Shown piece after piece: positions 1 through 11,992 of a stretch of 64,000 nt of DNA. How positions within the stretch are numbered: the stretch's first letter is position 1; every line of letters begins with the position of its first letter. Source of the DNA: Aurifilum marmelostoma (lineage: Eukaryota > Ascomycota > Sordariomycetes > Diaporthales > Cryphonectriaceae); NCBI GenBank assembly GCA_027559495.1, contig JAMXSV010000005.1, positions 1 to 64,000 of the forward strand, given 5' to 3'. The notes beneath the pieces were generated by a model, which saw only the letters and a program-made list of their open reading frames with translations, had not been told where the DNA came from and did not search any database. Position numbers and translations under genes: made by a program.

Positions 1-672
1 TTTGTGTACTTGTTGTATACCCCGGTTACGGCAGTGCTCATTACACAACTACTTTCTTGAGCTTCTTGGCTGTCCTTCGAACTTGACCATCTCGTTCCAA
101 ATGCAGACGGGTCTATCACCCTTTGGAGCATATCTGCTTTGGTTCAGGTTTCTTAAACCTTATAGGCATTCTAATGCTCAAGAAGGTAGGGATAACTGGC
201 AAGTCCAAGTAGCTCATCCGGGTCTGCTTCCCAACGCTTCTCATGCATAGGGTCGGGCCCAGGATACCTTGTATTCGATACGACTCTTTTCGTGGAAGAA
301 CTCGCTAATGACACAGTAAATACTCTTACTAATTCGCGTTACTTATAACGCCCTAAACTGAGGCAAAGGGATTACCGCCAGCCTAGACTTCCCTAGAAGA
401 AGATGGGCTGTTGTTCCAGTTTGGCGTCCAACATGCGTTCGGGTTTGATTTCCGTATTAAAAGAAGAAAGAAAGGGAAAAGGGGCGGGGGGGGGGGGAGA
501 GCAAAGCATGCTTATTTGCTGTTCAAAGGCCCACTGGACACCGGCACTCGTGGTCATGCAGATACTACAAACCATGAACTCGAAAAAGCGCATGTGAAAG
601 TTTCAAAGCATTAGTCATTATTTCATTTTATACAGAAACTTAATCATATCCCACTACCAACGTCGGCTCCCA
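1..672. other. intergenic, 3' side of the GH3 gene
   Basis: No convincing gene is seen; the open frames are short and lack domain-like sequence. A run of 12 G residues lies at 486-497. Confidence 0.5.
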
Positions 673-3607
673 TCACGATATCGAGAAGGAAGTCTGCAGC
701 GGGAGGTCCCTGCTGCTCCTGCCCACATACACCTGATACTCGCCGTCCTGGAGCAGCCACTTCTGCGCCACGACATCCCAGACGCTCAGGTCCCTGCGGG
801 TCAGCGAGAACTCGACGGTGACGGTCTCGCCCGCCGCAATGAACGGCTTCTCGAAGCCACGCAGCTGTCGCACCGGCACATCCTCGCCGGGAATGCCCAG
901 GTACAGCTGCGCCACCTCCTTGCCGTCCACGTCGCCCGAGTTGGTGACGTCGGCGGTGACGCGGACAATCTCGTCCCAGAGGTCGGTCTGGCCGCCGGGC
1001 GCGACGGCGCCGGTGGGGTGGGGCGCGGTGGAGCTGTTGGCGACGGTGGCGACGTTGAGGTTGGCGTAGTCGAAGGTGGTGTAGCTGAGGCCGAAGCCGA
1101 ACTCGTAGCGCGGGGTGATGTTGAGGAGGTCAAAGTGGCGGTAGTCGATGTAGACGCCCTCGGAGAAGTTGGACTGGGGGAAGTGCTGGAACATGCCGGT
1201 CATGGTCTTGTCCGGGGTGAGCAGGTTGCCGTAGTCGCTCTCGTTGGCGGCCACGGTGTAGGGCAGGCGGCCGGAGGGGTTCTCCTTGCCGTACAGGATG
1301 TCGATGAGGGCCTTGCCGCTGTCCTGGCCGGGGAGGTGGGCAAAGATGATGGCTGTGATGTTGGGGTGGTCGATGATGAGGCGGGTGCCTGCGTTGTGGA
1401 ACACGACGATGGTGTTGTTGCACTGGTCGGCCACGTTCTTGATCAGGCCGTCGGTGAAGTCGTCGCGCACCGAGGGCCGGTCGTAGCCCTCGGTGGCCCA
1501 GGCGTTGCCGATCACGATGCAGGCGTCGGTCGTGGGGTTCACGAGAGGGCTGCCGCTCTCGAAGTTCCAGTACAGATCGGTGCCGTCCTGGTAGGCCTGG
1601 GCGACGAGGGCGTCGTAGGGGGCGCTGATAAAGCTCTGAGAGGTCGTTCCAGATCCTCCACCGGTGATCAGAGTGCCGTTAGGCGCCGTGGGGGATCCGG
1701 TCACGTTCAGGTCGCCGAGGAAGGCCAGGCTGAACTCGGTGTAGTTGGCAGACTCGACGCCGTCAGACCAGACTGCGAAGAGCTCACCAGCCGGAACTCC
1801 CTCCTGTTGATGCTGTTAGTGAATCTGGCCAAACCCAAGGAGACAAAGCCTGTACTGGAGGGAAAGAAGCGGGAATGAGGCTCACATAGTTGTTCACGTC
1901 GGGTGCCTTGGCCGAGTATCCGAACAGAGAGATGAGCTTCATGTCGGCAGACTTCAGGGGAAGTGCATTGTTGGTATTCTTCACCAGCACATGGCTCTCC
2001 ACGGCACCGGCAAACAGGGTTGGTCTTCCACTGGCATTGCGGGCGTCGACCACGGGATGTGGGAGGGACAGGTCGGCAGCCAGTCCATAGCCTGGTGTGG
2101 GGAAGTCTGCGGAGTCTTGTCCAAGCTGGTACCACGAGGCCAGGATTCTGTTGTTGTTCAAGAAGGAGGAGGTTAGTATGTGAGTTTCTTGTTTTCTCTT
2201 CTCGTTCTCATATTCATATCATTGGAAAGGACGCACCTAGTGACCATATCATCCAGTCGAGTCTCGTTGACGGTACCATTGCTGATGGCCAGGGTAAGGT
2301 TCTCACCCCAGACCGTGGATGACGGCATGGCAACATCAAGACCAGCCAGGGCAGAGGCCACACCGGCATTCTGAGCAGCCCAGTCCGAAACCACAAAGCC
2401 CTGGAAGCCGAGCTCGCCCTTCAGCAGGCCGTTCAGGGTCTTGCTGTTCTGGCAGGCTGCCGAGTTGTTCACCCCGTTGTAGCTGCACATGATGTTGCCT
2501 GTTCCGGCACGGACTGCATCTGCAAAGGGCCTGAGAATGAAACAGTTGTTTGTTAGTCATGTACACCACAGACCCCATTGCTCTGCGCTTGGCAAACATA
2601 CCAAAGGTACAATTCGTGGATCGTCTTGTCGTCGATGTTGGCGGAGACAGGCTCAGCCCACGGCGTGTTGGAGGTGAGTAGCCGATGGGTCTCCTGCTCA
2701 TAGCCCAGAAAATGCTTGGTGCTGGTCATGACACCTGCATCCTGGATACCGGCTACAGACTCGTAGACCAGCTGCCCAGACAGGTATGGGTCAGGCGAGA
2801 AGCCTAGATTTGGCACAGCAGAGACTTAGCACAGGAACATATCCTTCACAAATGGACCTTTTTCGAATGGTCGAGGTGGAATCAGCCTTACCCTCCCAGT
2901 TTCTGCCTCCCAGCACCACGCGCCCGGCAGGTCCGATGACTGGCCCAAGCAACACGTTGACGCCCTTGACCCGGGCCTCGCCGCCAATGAACCAGCCTCG
3001 GTTGTAGGTGAGTTCCTTATTCCAGCTGGCTGCGGCGGATATGCCAGATGCCCATGCGCTGACATAATCTGTCACTCCCACCCCATTACCTGCATTTGCC
3101 AGGCACAGGCCTGGGAAGCCGAGACGCGGCACAGCTGCAACCATTCCTGCACAGCCGGTTGTGGTAGTCACTCCGCTGGTGAGGTTGACCTGTTACGTTT
3201 TCTGTTAGTTCGAATATCTACAATCAAGACTGTTTGTAGGACTGAAGAACGAGTATGTAGTTGATGATCTGCCTCAGCCTCATCAGAGGCAAACCTTCAA
3301 ATGGCATCACATACCTTCTCATCAATGGTCATCTGGTCAAGAAGTGCTTTCGCCTTGGTGATGGCGTCTGCCCAGGCGCCACTTGCATCTTGCTGAGCTG
3401 TTTTGGAGAAAAGTCGAAAGTTAGAACATATCGAGCCGAATTTGAGAGAATCACTAAAGGGCCTATGAATCCGGACAACTCACGCGTAGGGTACACCGGC
3501 TCAGACTGGCCATAGAAGTATGTGGGATCAGTGATAATGTACTCGGCTCCGGCATGTTGGCTGAGGGCCGCCGTCGTGGCGAGACACGCAAGAGCAGATC
3601 GTCTCAT
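673..3607 (-). CDS. secreted beta-glucosidase, glycoside hydrolase family 3
   Basis: Seven exons fit in phase: 3607-3484, 3397-3315, 3189-2892, 2803-2602, 2530-2237, 2147-1886 and 1803-673, giving about 797 residues, a usual length for a fungal secreted GH3. Family members hydrolyse terminal beta-D-glucosyl residues of cellobiose and oligosaccharides outside the cell. Residues 1-21 form a signal peptide (MRRSALACL... ending HAGA). The TIM-barrel domain follows, then the alpha/beta sandwich domain. The nucleophile motif VVSDW places the catalytic Asp near residue 285. The fibronectin III-like C-terminal domain (EVAQLYLG, VRQLRGF) covers about residues 700-797. The start was chosen because it gives a signal peptide and the first intron follows 124 nt later. 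Acceptor of the last intron is ambiguous between two in-frame AGs, changing two residues. Substrate preference cannot be read from sequence. Confidence 0.93.
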
Positions 3608-3716
3608 CGTGGCTGGGAGGAGTCTATTGCCAGGAGCACAATCATTAGTTGTCTGGGGTACCAGAAGCCGTCCTGGTAGACAGATTTTCAAAAGACAATG
3701 GCAGACATGAGAGGAG

Positions 3717-3724
3717 TTTTAATA
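3717..3724 (-). promoter_or_regulatory. TATA-like box for the GH3 gene
   Basis: On the minus strand this reads TATTAAAA, about 110 nt upstream of the GH3 start codon, a plausible distance for a fungal TATA element. The assignment rests on motif and position only. Confidence 0.3.
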
Positions 3725-5319
3725 GTTCGAGAGGGGTATCTTGTATGTAAGTGCGGTGATCACATATTATTGGTTGGTGGAGTCGGTAGTTGACATGGGA
3801 TGTCGAAAAGGGTGGGTTCAGGAAGATTACCGTGTAACGGGGACAGTGGACTTACACAAAGTCAAAAAGCCTCCAGAAGGATCTGATCGACAGCGAAGAC
3901 TTGAATAGTAAAATTAAGTCTCCAGGCCTCCCTGATATCTATATTGTAATCCGGATGGCGAGATGCTTCATGTATCCTGGGAAACCTGCGGTCCACACTC
4001 AACACCGGACTATGACAAACGCAACAACATCAACCAAAATCACCGAGGCAGGTCTTGACTTATATACCACGATGTCTGCAGTAAGAAAGATCATGGGCTT
4101 TACCATGGGATCTCTACCTCAGGGCGGCTGAGTCCCACCTTGATCGCCTCTTCCGAGCTATCCATGATATGATCAGGTTAAACAATAAGAAGTCTTCGGC
4201 GACGCCTCGGTGGTATTCTACTGTGTAGACCCATCCACAAGTCGTTAGCCCAGCCAGGCCGGATCATTGATGCCCTCACCTAAGCCTAAAGAGCCTGGGG
4301 CAATAATAAGGCCAAGCCAGAGCCCCTCTTCCTCTATCCTTCTCTCAGGGCCAAGGGGCGGAGAAGTAGTGGAATATGGGGAACATACACACCAAGACAT
4401 TCTCAGTATCCCCGTCGCCCCGGGAAAACACCGGGGAATTCGCGTAAGTTAGCGCAGTCATCTTTTTGGTTGTTCGTAATCACTCTTGGCACGTGCAGGC
4501 TGGATCTATAGGGACGGCCTGACCTGCGATGGGCCAATGTTGGTAAAGGCGGGGAGGATCCCAACATGGCGGGTAACCGAACCAGGATCTGGCGTCGGTG
4601 TGTCGATATATCATACAGTAGTACTTGGTATGTGGGTGGACCGGGTTGTGGGCGTGAGATGTTGACGGTGTGGAGCTCCGGGTGGTCACAAGAACAAGAA
4701 AAAAACGCCTGTCCTCGACTGACAAAATCCATATTCTACAGATTTCCGCACAGCAGAAGAGTGAGTGATGAAACGCGCCCTGATGAAAAGGTGGCATCGA
4801 GTACCTTGCCGCCGCCAGCAGCCGGCTATTTCAAGCGTTGGCACACTCTGCATGCACGCTGTCCGATTAGATCAGTACGTCAGCATGCGGGGAGGAGGTT
4901 TACTTTAGCATGGAGTGTGTACCCACCCGAGAGAAAAACCATGGGCTCGCCTCGTGGGTGGCCGTGGAGCCCCGCGCCCCGCGTTCTTCGCAGGTCCCAC
5001 CTCCGCGCCTGGCCCCACTGGCCCAGGTCGGCCATAACGCCCACCTTGGAATGAGTGGGAAGGCTTCACCGTCATGTTCTGGGGACTGCCCGATATGCGG
5101 CGGGCTAGATGATGGATCCCTAGTCAACTGGCTGGCTGGGCATTTGCTTACGCGACAATACACAGTACAGGAAGCGGCATCTGATCTAGAAGCCGAGAAC
5201 CGGTTGTCTACGTGTGTCTTTTGGAATGTGTTAGTTATCGATGTGCGCGAGGGAAAAGCCGCAGTGTAAAAGTTTTACTTTAATTACGGTGTTTCCTGAC
5301 CTTCGGGTTTTCCATCTGA

Positions 5320-5354
5320 ACAGACATCAAGATGTCCGACTTGGAAACTGTTCT
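5320..5354. repeat. 35-bp direct repeat, copy 1
   Basis: Matches 8110-8144 in the same orientation at 30 of 35 positions; four of the five differences are transitions. The core is GACATC, two bases, GATGTC, a 6-bp inverted repeat present in both copies. The two copies bracket the decayed gene at 6444-7840. Confidence 0.65.
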
Positions 5355-5614
5355 GCCCCTGGGAAAATATTTGAATAGACTGTGTGGACAATTCCTTATC
5401 GAATGTTGTTCCTACCCGTCATGTCAATATGCGAAGAAAACTGCTTGAGCAATCCATTGGTCAGCTTATAAAAATGACACAACATTGAGACAAGCCTGAA
5501 CTTGTATAAAAGCATCGGTGATGGATCGGGAGTGGTTACGGTACCGCGGTGGACTCCGTACCTGGTTTTTGTTGAGCGATCGAGAATTTCTCAAGTAATT
5601 ATCATTAGACACTT

Positions 5615-5640
5615 CCCCCCCCCCCCCCCCCTTTTTTTTT
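5615..5640. repeat. homopolymer tract C17 T9
   Basis: Seventeen C followed by nine T on the plus strand, then CT-rich sequence. Length may be unreliable in an assembly. Confidence 0.8.
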
Positions 5641-6443
5641 CTTCTTCTTTAAATCAGGGGCAACCGTTTCTTGAGTCAGCTCCCCGATAATTGCCTTGAT
5701 ACTATAAACAGAAGAAACCTCCGATCATTGGTTACAACAATATCAAAACGAGAAGAGGTTGACATGGAGTTTTTTATGTACTCAGGATAAGTCACTACAA
5801 GCTCACGATGCTAAAGTTTCTACTGCTTCAATGCTCAGCTTTGATTGATCCACTGATGTCGGCTGAGCCAGGCAGGTAAACCGAGAACAATATATGCGAT
5901 GAGGACTGACTTGGTCTCGACGTTCCATTCAGCGAGCGTCCACGTGTGTCAAGATACTTATGGTAATTTTTCGGGCAAACATGGGAGACGATCAGAGAGT
6001 GTAGAAAGACCGAGGTTCGCGAGCAAGGATTCGAACACTCAACCTTGCAAATGTCAAATAATATGGCAGTTAATGGCCAATTTGGGAGACAGTGACACAT
6101 TTATTAAATGTCATGATGCGCTGGGAGTCGTCAATGGGTGTGTGTACCTTCCTGTTATGGTAATTAATTACTTTCAGAATGCACCTGCCATTCCTCCCCA
6201 GTCAAAATCGCCTAGATCCCCTCTTCTTGATCCCGACCTCCCGAGGAAAGATTCTTCTACCATCACAAACAACTCTCATTCTGATGCTCTTGACGCACTC
6301 AATTCTCTCCCCTATTTCAACGACTGAGATTCCTGAGCCTTTCACCTCGACCCAATCTGGGTCCGCACGGCAAATTCATGCCTAACTTTGATCCTGAGCC
6401 TCGGGACTCCCCTTATTAAGCTGCAAGCAGAGATTTGTCCATC

Positions 6444-7840
6444 ATGCCTCCTTCTGCCCCTGAGGCTGCAGAATCCTCTGATCAAGCTGCACCCGCTGAA
6501 TCGCCCATCAGTCCTAGCTTGGACTCTGACACGACGAACATCTTTGCTGCAGACTTTGGTGAAAGCCAACCTGGGACCAACATGCACATGCGGTCAATTT
6601 TTCGTCAGAAGATATCCGAGGCGTACAAGCACGACCAGCGCAAAGTGACCGAGGTCAACAGTCAATTTGAAAAAGCAACATCAATCTTGGCCCCTCGCCC
6701 AAACCACAAGCTTTCCCGAAACCCAGGACGGTTCGAGTTGGTTTTGGATTCAGCTACCAAGTTCATCTGTGGAAAGCCAGCAAGTATTTCTGCACTGAGC
6801 CTACAGTTTCTGTAATCGTTTTCAGCCATGCATTGGGCTTGCACTCTAGCGCCTCATGTCAGGCCAAGTGTCAAGTCCTTTTTCGTTGATGGTTAGGCTC
6901 ATTATGATCTGCAACTTGGAAGCAATGGGCCTGATCCTGCCTGGTGCGGCAACTCGAGCCCTAGGCGGATACCCTTTTTCGGGCTGAATGCAAGGAGAAC
7001 CTACGTTGGTTCCCCTCCCAAGTTCACTCGACTTGGTGCTCAAGCTCATTTGCTTGCTAGATTCGATGAGAAAGGGAAGATCAAGGCACATAAAAAAAAT
7101 ACTCCAGACATCGAAGTAAGTATGCATGAGCATTAATTAGCCCCAGCCCCAACTCAGTTCCTAACATCGTTTCCTACCATCCCATCCCGTCTGACATATG
7201 GCTTAGCCAAGATCCAAAAGGACTCCTACAGAATGTCGACCTATCCTCTATCAACTATCACGGTCCTGATTTAGACTGCGATGCCGTTCCATGGGATCTT
7301 CGACAGCCTTATAACACGACTAATACAGCAGTCCATGAGAACAATCGGGTTTCATTTCTTGTCTTACTCGGGGAATACATCTTCACGAATCTGCTAGCAG
7401 GTTTCCAGAATCCCAATCTAAATCTTTCCACGTGGCGCTCAAGCTCCACTGCAGGCTGGAACCCAGGCTGGAACATTCGACCGCCGCTTTTCGAAGACAT
7501 CTGCAGCGATGACGATTTCGTTCGTTCGTTCCATGGCATTATACGTGATGCTAACCGATGGAATGATCCACTACGTTACCAAGAAGCTCTTCGGGCGAAA
7601 AGAGTTGCTGCAAACAATCGGTACAATGCGCGCAAAGTTGAGCATGAGAAGCACATGCAAGCAGACTCAGATGGGCTCCTCGGGCCTACTGCATATCGCC
7701 AAGTTCGCGATGAGGGCAATGCTAAGGACAGCGCTATATACGCCAGATCGAAAGCGGAGGATGAGAAACAACAGAAAGCAGACCCATATGGGCTTTATCT
7801 GGTCTGCCACGTCTGGGTCGACTGCATCTGGGTCTATTGA
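6444..7840 (+). pseudogene. decayed or mis-spliced gene of unknown function
   Basis: Three protein-like blocks follow one another on the plus strand. Block 1 starts at ATG 6444 (MPPSAPEAAES) and stays open to about 6783. Block 2 runs 6826-7115 in phase if a 42-nt intron (GTATTT to TTTTCAG) is removed, but carries an in-frame TAG at 6894-6896, reading ...FFVDG stop AHYDLQ. Block 3 runs about 7158-7840 (IWLSQDPKG ... VDCIWVY) after a second 42-nt candidate intron (GTAAGT to CTCAG), which leaves the frame off by one. The only frame-keeping alternative, donor GTATGC at 7120, gives a 38-nt intron, unusually short. The third block is rich in Asn, Trp and Arg, with a charged region near RAKRVAANNRY. 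I do not recognise the family. Either it is a pseudogene with a CAG-to-TAG type stop and a frameshift, or it uses unusual introns. Confidence 0.5.
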
Positions 7841-8671
7841 ATCCCGGAGATGTGCATAATGCAGGTGATAGAAAGAATCAGCAAGGCCCTAGCAAGATTT
7901 CGAGGTATTTTCTTAGAGGCACAGTGAAGTCTGGGCATAATAGTTAAATCTTGGGTTTGTTGGCAGGAAGGGATATCTGGGAGTCTAAAATTGTTTGCTT
8001 TGCTTATCTTAGCTATCGAAAGCGATTTTATTTCATCCAAATGGCTAACTCATATCGAATAGGCTTCCAGAATGCTGTAGGACTGTACAGCAGTCCATAC
8101 CGAGGCGAGACAGACATCAGGATGTCTGATTTGGAAGGTGTTCTTACAAAGGATAGGATGGGCAGGGCCAGTAAACGGGACTCAAGTGCCCTAGATACTA
8201 GATAGACTTCAAATAGCCGTTGAGAGGGACCTGCTCATATGTCCTTCCTTTCGTATCTGTAGGGCACATCAATACCAGCCAACTCTCACGCACTTTACAG
8301 TCTTGGACAGTGCATGTTCCAACAAGCTCATGTGCGAAGCCAAAGATACGCCGAATCGGTTGTGAGATCGTGTGGCGTGAAGTTTCTTCCCTGGCTTCAG
8401 GGGGCATGGTGTGATCTGTTCACTATCTTGTGGTCTAAGCTCATACGCTCCCCTACGTGGTATCTGAAAGTCACAAGAGAAGAAGAAAAGAACGTTCATG
8501 CTCTAACCCCAAAGCTGGGGACAAACCGATGATGTAGAGTTCCTGTCCATCCCGTACCGTACCATTGACGCCTCCCAAGGTATCCTGCTTGCTGAAAATC
8601 CCCATTTCTATCCGCTAACAAATCACGCTGCAAATGAAATCTGATGAACTGCAGACGTTTAGTCGTAAGTT
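7841..8671. other. intergenic with direct repeat copy 2
   Basis: No gene seen. It contains the second copy of the 35-bp repeat (8110-8144) and the 3' flank of the next gene. Confidence 0.5.
8110..8144. repeat. 35-bp direct repeat, copy 2
   Basis: Same-orientation partner of 5320-5354, 30 of 35 identical. Relative to copy 1 it has two C-to-T and two A-to-G changes plus one transversion. Confidence 0.65.
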
Positions 8672-10013
8672 CTACCGCCTGGGCCTCTGGTTGTAAGGAC
8701 TTATCGACCTGAGGTTCATTGTGACTGAATCCTGGTGGAAAGAATCCGTCTTCGGATGATACCATGCAAAGACGTCGATGAACACCCGTCCCTTGGGCGA
8801 ATCTAGGGCAACCATTCCGTGTACTGCGACCGACCCTCGTGGCGGATAATATCGAAGCGGTTTCCACGCCTGCTTATAGGTTGCGATGAAGGCCATCCAG
8901 GGACCTGACCCCTTCCCAACCAGCTCTTGATAGTACGGTATGTTCTCTTTCGTCAGAGACCTGCTGGCATCCTTGGGTGACTCGGATTTGCCGACGGCTT
9001 TCGAGGGCATTGAGGCTTCGGCGGACTCGGATGCGGAGGCCGAACCGGTCGAAGAGGCCGCTGAAGATGAACTTGCTGCCGTGCTGCCGTCTGCCGTCTG
9101 CCACGCGCCCAATTTGTTGAGTGTCTTCGTGATATCTGGGTTAGGCCCCGAGGTGTTGATGTCCTTGCCGCCTGGCTGATATCCGAAATACTTGGCGACT
9201 TTTGACACGTTCTGTTTGACCATGGCTTTGGCGAAGGCATAGGAGGCGCTGGCGACAGGATACGGCTTTAGGACTCGATCGAGCAGCGCTTTCGTCCTGG
9301 CGTCGACCTTTTGCGTCTTGACAACGAGACCTTCATCGTTCCATTCCATGCTGCAGGCACTAATTAGTTTATGTCCAACCTGACGATTACCCCGCAACAG
9401 GGTCTGGAGTAACGTACCCCCATCGAATGAACTCGGGCGGCGGCCTCTCCGGGAACGTCATTATTAACCATGTAGGCCCCAGGTTGAAGCCCTCTCCTGT
9501 CTTTGCCCATCTTTTCAGAAAGCTGTTCTTCTCAGCGGCTTTCTTGACCATGGTGCTGAGATCATCCTTGACCCTCTGCCGCAGCTTCTCGTCCTTGTTG
9601 AACTCGATGAAACTTTGCCATTCCTCCCCGGCGCCAGCGTAAGGGGCGGGCTGGACCTGCTTCTCAGTGAAGGGAAAGGGGACGAAGAGGGGCTCGACTT
9701 CCTCTTCAAGGCCTTTGGGTAGCGGACGAGGGTCGAGGTTCTTGAGAGGCAGAAAGGCTATCTCGTCCCAGACGTAGAGACAGACGCCGGCGAGCATACA
9801 GTAGGTCGCAGCTTTTCTAAACCAAGGTGGCAATTAGAAAGAGAGGAGCGACGGAATGGAGAAGGGGGGGGGGGTGCGAACCTGGTCAGGCCCCCTCCCA
9901 GACTGTATCTTGACCTGGTGTAAAGTGACGTGCTCTCCAGGAGAGACTGCACTCGCGATCCTGGGTGTCGCCCATACCCGACCTGGACTCCGGTTGAGTG
10001 CTTGACGGAACAT
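8672..10013 (-). CDS. probable mitochondrial membrane protein, unknown function
   Basis: Two exons are firm: 9816-9418 and 9350-8672. The intron between them starts GTACGT and ends CTGCAG, and the phase is kept (FIRWG joined to MEWNDEG). A first exon ends at 9882 with donor GTTCGC and supplies an Arg/Ser-rich presequence-like stretch (LYTRSRYSLGGGLTR). After it comes one hydrophobic segment (YCMLAGVCLYVWDEIAF), then a charged soluble part, a Ser/Ala-rich linker and a conserved-looking C-terminus (VFIDVFAWYHP). The start is unresolved: the ATG at 10013 (MFRQALNRS) is one frame off the exon-1 frame that splices correctly, and that frame has no ATG before a stop near 10110. A further 5' exon or intron is probably missing from my model. 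Mitochondrial inner-membrane location is inferred from the presequence-like start plus one TM segment. Confidence 0.7.
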
Positions 10014-10737
10014 GGCCCTAGAACTCCCGCTACGATATGTCTGGCTGGAGGAAGCGGGATTCGAGCAGCAGAAGGCGCGCCAGGTGCAGGCGACCACGGC
10101 ACAAGATGCTATAGGCCCTCAGACGGGGCCGTCGAGTCGGCGTCTGCGGACCTCGCTTGTCCCTCCGAATCGGGCGTTCGACTCTTTACTCGGTGGGGCG
10201 TATGTGACTGTCGCTCGGTGGATGAGTATCTCGAAAAGCTGGAGGGACAGACGGAAGCCGTGAGGGTTTTCAGACTCTATCTGAAACGGCGCGGCAAAAC
10301 GATGGACTGAAAAAGAAGAATATGTGGGAGAGAATCGAAAAAGAAGAAGTTGTCATCGGGCAGAGGCGAAAATGCAGCGCTATGCAGTGTGTTGAACTAG
10401 ACTCGAAGTCCGTACAGTCGACATGCAGCAGCGTGCAGGGTCAAGCGACAAAGGGTAAATGCCTAGAAGGGGGGGGGGCGAACCCATGTCACCCGCAGCA
10501 GAGCCTTATCGCTGATTAAGAAGCTCTAGCCCAACCACGAGGTACGTACCTCGACTCCTTCTCAACACGGGCCAACTCAGGGATCCTGCTGTTTAGTTGC
10601 TACTATCTTGGGCGTCATGCGCGCAGCTAGATGAGCTCCTTCAACGACTTGGCCTCAATCAACCATCGCCGTCAACAACCATCAACCCACCTTGGCACCT
10701 CTTATCCACCCAAGGAGTCAACAGTCCATTCTTCAAC
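10014..10737. other. divergent intergenic region
   Basis: Separates the minus-strand mitochondrial protein gene from the plus-strand Vps3844 gene, so it must hold both promoters. It may also hold an unrecognised 5' exon of the former. No clear TATA box is seen. Confidence 0.45.
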
Positions 10738-11992
10738 ATGAGACTTCTTAGCAGGCTAGCAGTCGCTGGTCTTGCAGGCCTTGCCAGTGCTGCAGCGAGC
10801 GAACCCGCCGAGGTTTACATCCTCTCGAAATCGACCCCATCAGCCTCCTCCTCGATCCCTCAGATACCGCGGCAGGTAGCCAGAGATATCGTGCTCTCGA
10901 GGGTTGCCGGCCACAAGGATATCGGTGACTTGCCCGAGTCCATCACTGCCGATGACGCTCTCTCATACATCTCGCAATACGGAAGGCCACCCAAGCCGCT
11001 GTTTGGCGATGCCGCATCTCCGTCAGCTGGAGGTGTTACTCCCTCCCAGCTGGTCATTATGCTCGAGGGCATCGATAAGAGCAATGCGAAGAACCTAAGA
11101 AAAGCGCTGAGTTCCCAAGGATCCAAGCCTGCGTTCACTATAGCGGATCCTCCTTCGGCCGAGGCCAACAAACAGCTCGTCGACGTCGAGCTGCGGTATG
11201 TGACCGAATCCTGCGACATAACTGCTGCCATCAACCCTTACGACAGCTGCTGGTACGATGGTCAATCTCTTGTTGTGAAGTATGATGTTAGCAAGGTGAG
11301 TTCATCTCGTAGCCATCGCTTTCTAGCCTCAGCTTATGATGCTAACTTGTGTCTGGCAGAACCCAAGCACTCTCGACGTGCTTACCGACAGTATCGAGCC
11401 GCTCCGCAACGCCGTTTCCTCCGACACCCTCGAGACGGTCCTGATCCTCTTGCCCGAGAGTAGTCGCTCTTCTAAGCATGGCTCCTGGGCCGCCGAAACT
11501 TCCAGTGAACTACGCCGTCGTGTCGAGAGGCCTATTAGCGACATCCAGGCCATACCTGTCGTCGTGCCCGGCACCGGAGCCGAGGATGTCTCCCCCGCGC
11601 TTTCCACCTCACTCACGCCCCTCAAGATGAACCTCGGCTGCTTCTCATCATACAACAGCTGTGTGACCAGCACGAACAATTGCACTGGCCACGGAGTCTG
11701 CACGGACAAGTACGCCGAGAACACTGAGGGCGGCAAGGAGGGCGACAGCAAGTGCTTCGTGTGCTACTGCGAGTCAACCAGGACACACCCGGAGGACGAG
11801 GATTCTGACCAGCATACTCACTGGGGCGGCGCTTACTGCCAGAAGATTGACGTGAGCTCTCCTTTCTGGTTGCTGGCCGGGACGACCATCATTCTCGTGG
11901 GGCTGGTGACGGGCTCGATCGCCATGCTGTTCAACGTGGGCGAGGAGAAACTGCCAGGTGTTATTGGCGCCGGTGTGTCGAGGTCAAAATAA
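10738..11992 (+). CDS. vacuolar sorting protein Vps3844-like (DUF3844)
   Basis: Two exons, 10738-11295 and 11360-11992, give 396 residues; the 64-nt intron starts GTGAGT and ends GGCAG in phase 0. The predicted product is a type I membrane protein. Residues 1-20 are a signal peptide (MRLLSRLAVAGLAGL). A long lumenal part follows, then a Cys-rich EGF-like segment (CFSSYNSC, NCTGHGVC, CFVCYC, YCQKID) and one transmembrane helix (FWLLAGTTIILVGLVTG) near residues 350-375, with a short cytosolic tail. This order, with the Cys-rich block just before the TM helix, is typical of the Vps3844 family, linked by name to vacuolar sorting. The molecular role is poorly known. It converges on the Ntr2 gene, with 319 nt between the stops. 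Confidence 0.88.

Larger units (their letters stand above)
3725..6443. other. long intergenic region upstream of GH3
   Basis: About 2.7 kb without a convincing gene. The largest open frames (for example 4566-5054 plus and 5899-6327 plus) have no recognisable domain and irregular composition. It holds one copy of a 35-bp direct repeat (5320-5354) and a C17T9 homopolymer tract (5615-5640). Confidence 0.5.

Noticed and set aside
1018..1878. 286-codon plus-strand frame over the GH3 gene
   Set aside because: Val/Gly-rich antisense shadow of the GH3 last exon.
4566..5269. Open frames of 119-162 codons upstream of GH3
   Set aside because: Overlapping frames with irregular composition, no domains and no convincing start context.
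6010..6045. tRNA-like GGATTCGAAC (minus-strand B box)
   Set aside because: The B-box-like core is present, but no A box lies at the right distance and no acceptor or T-stem pairing forms.
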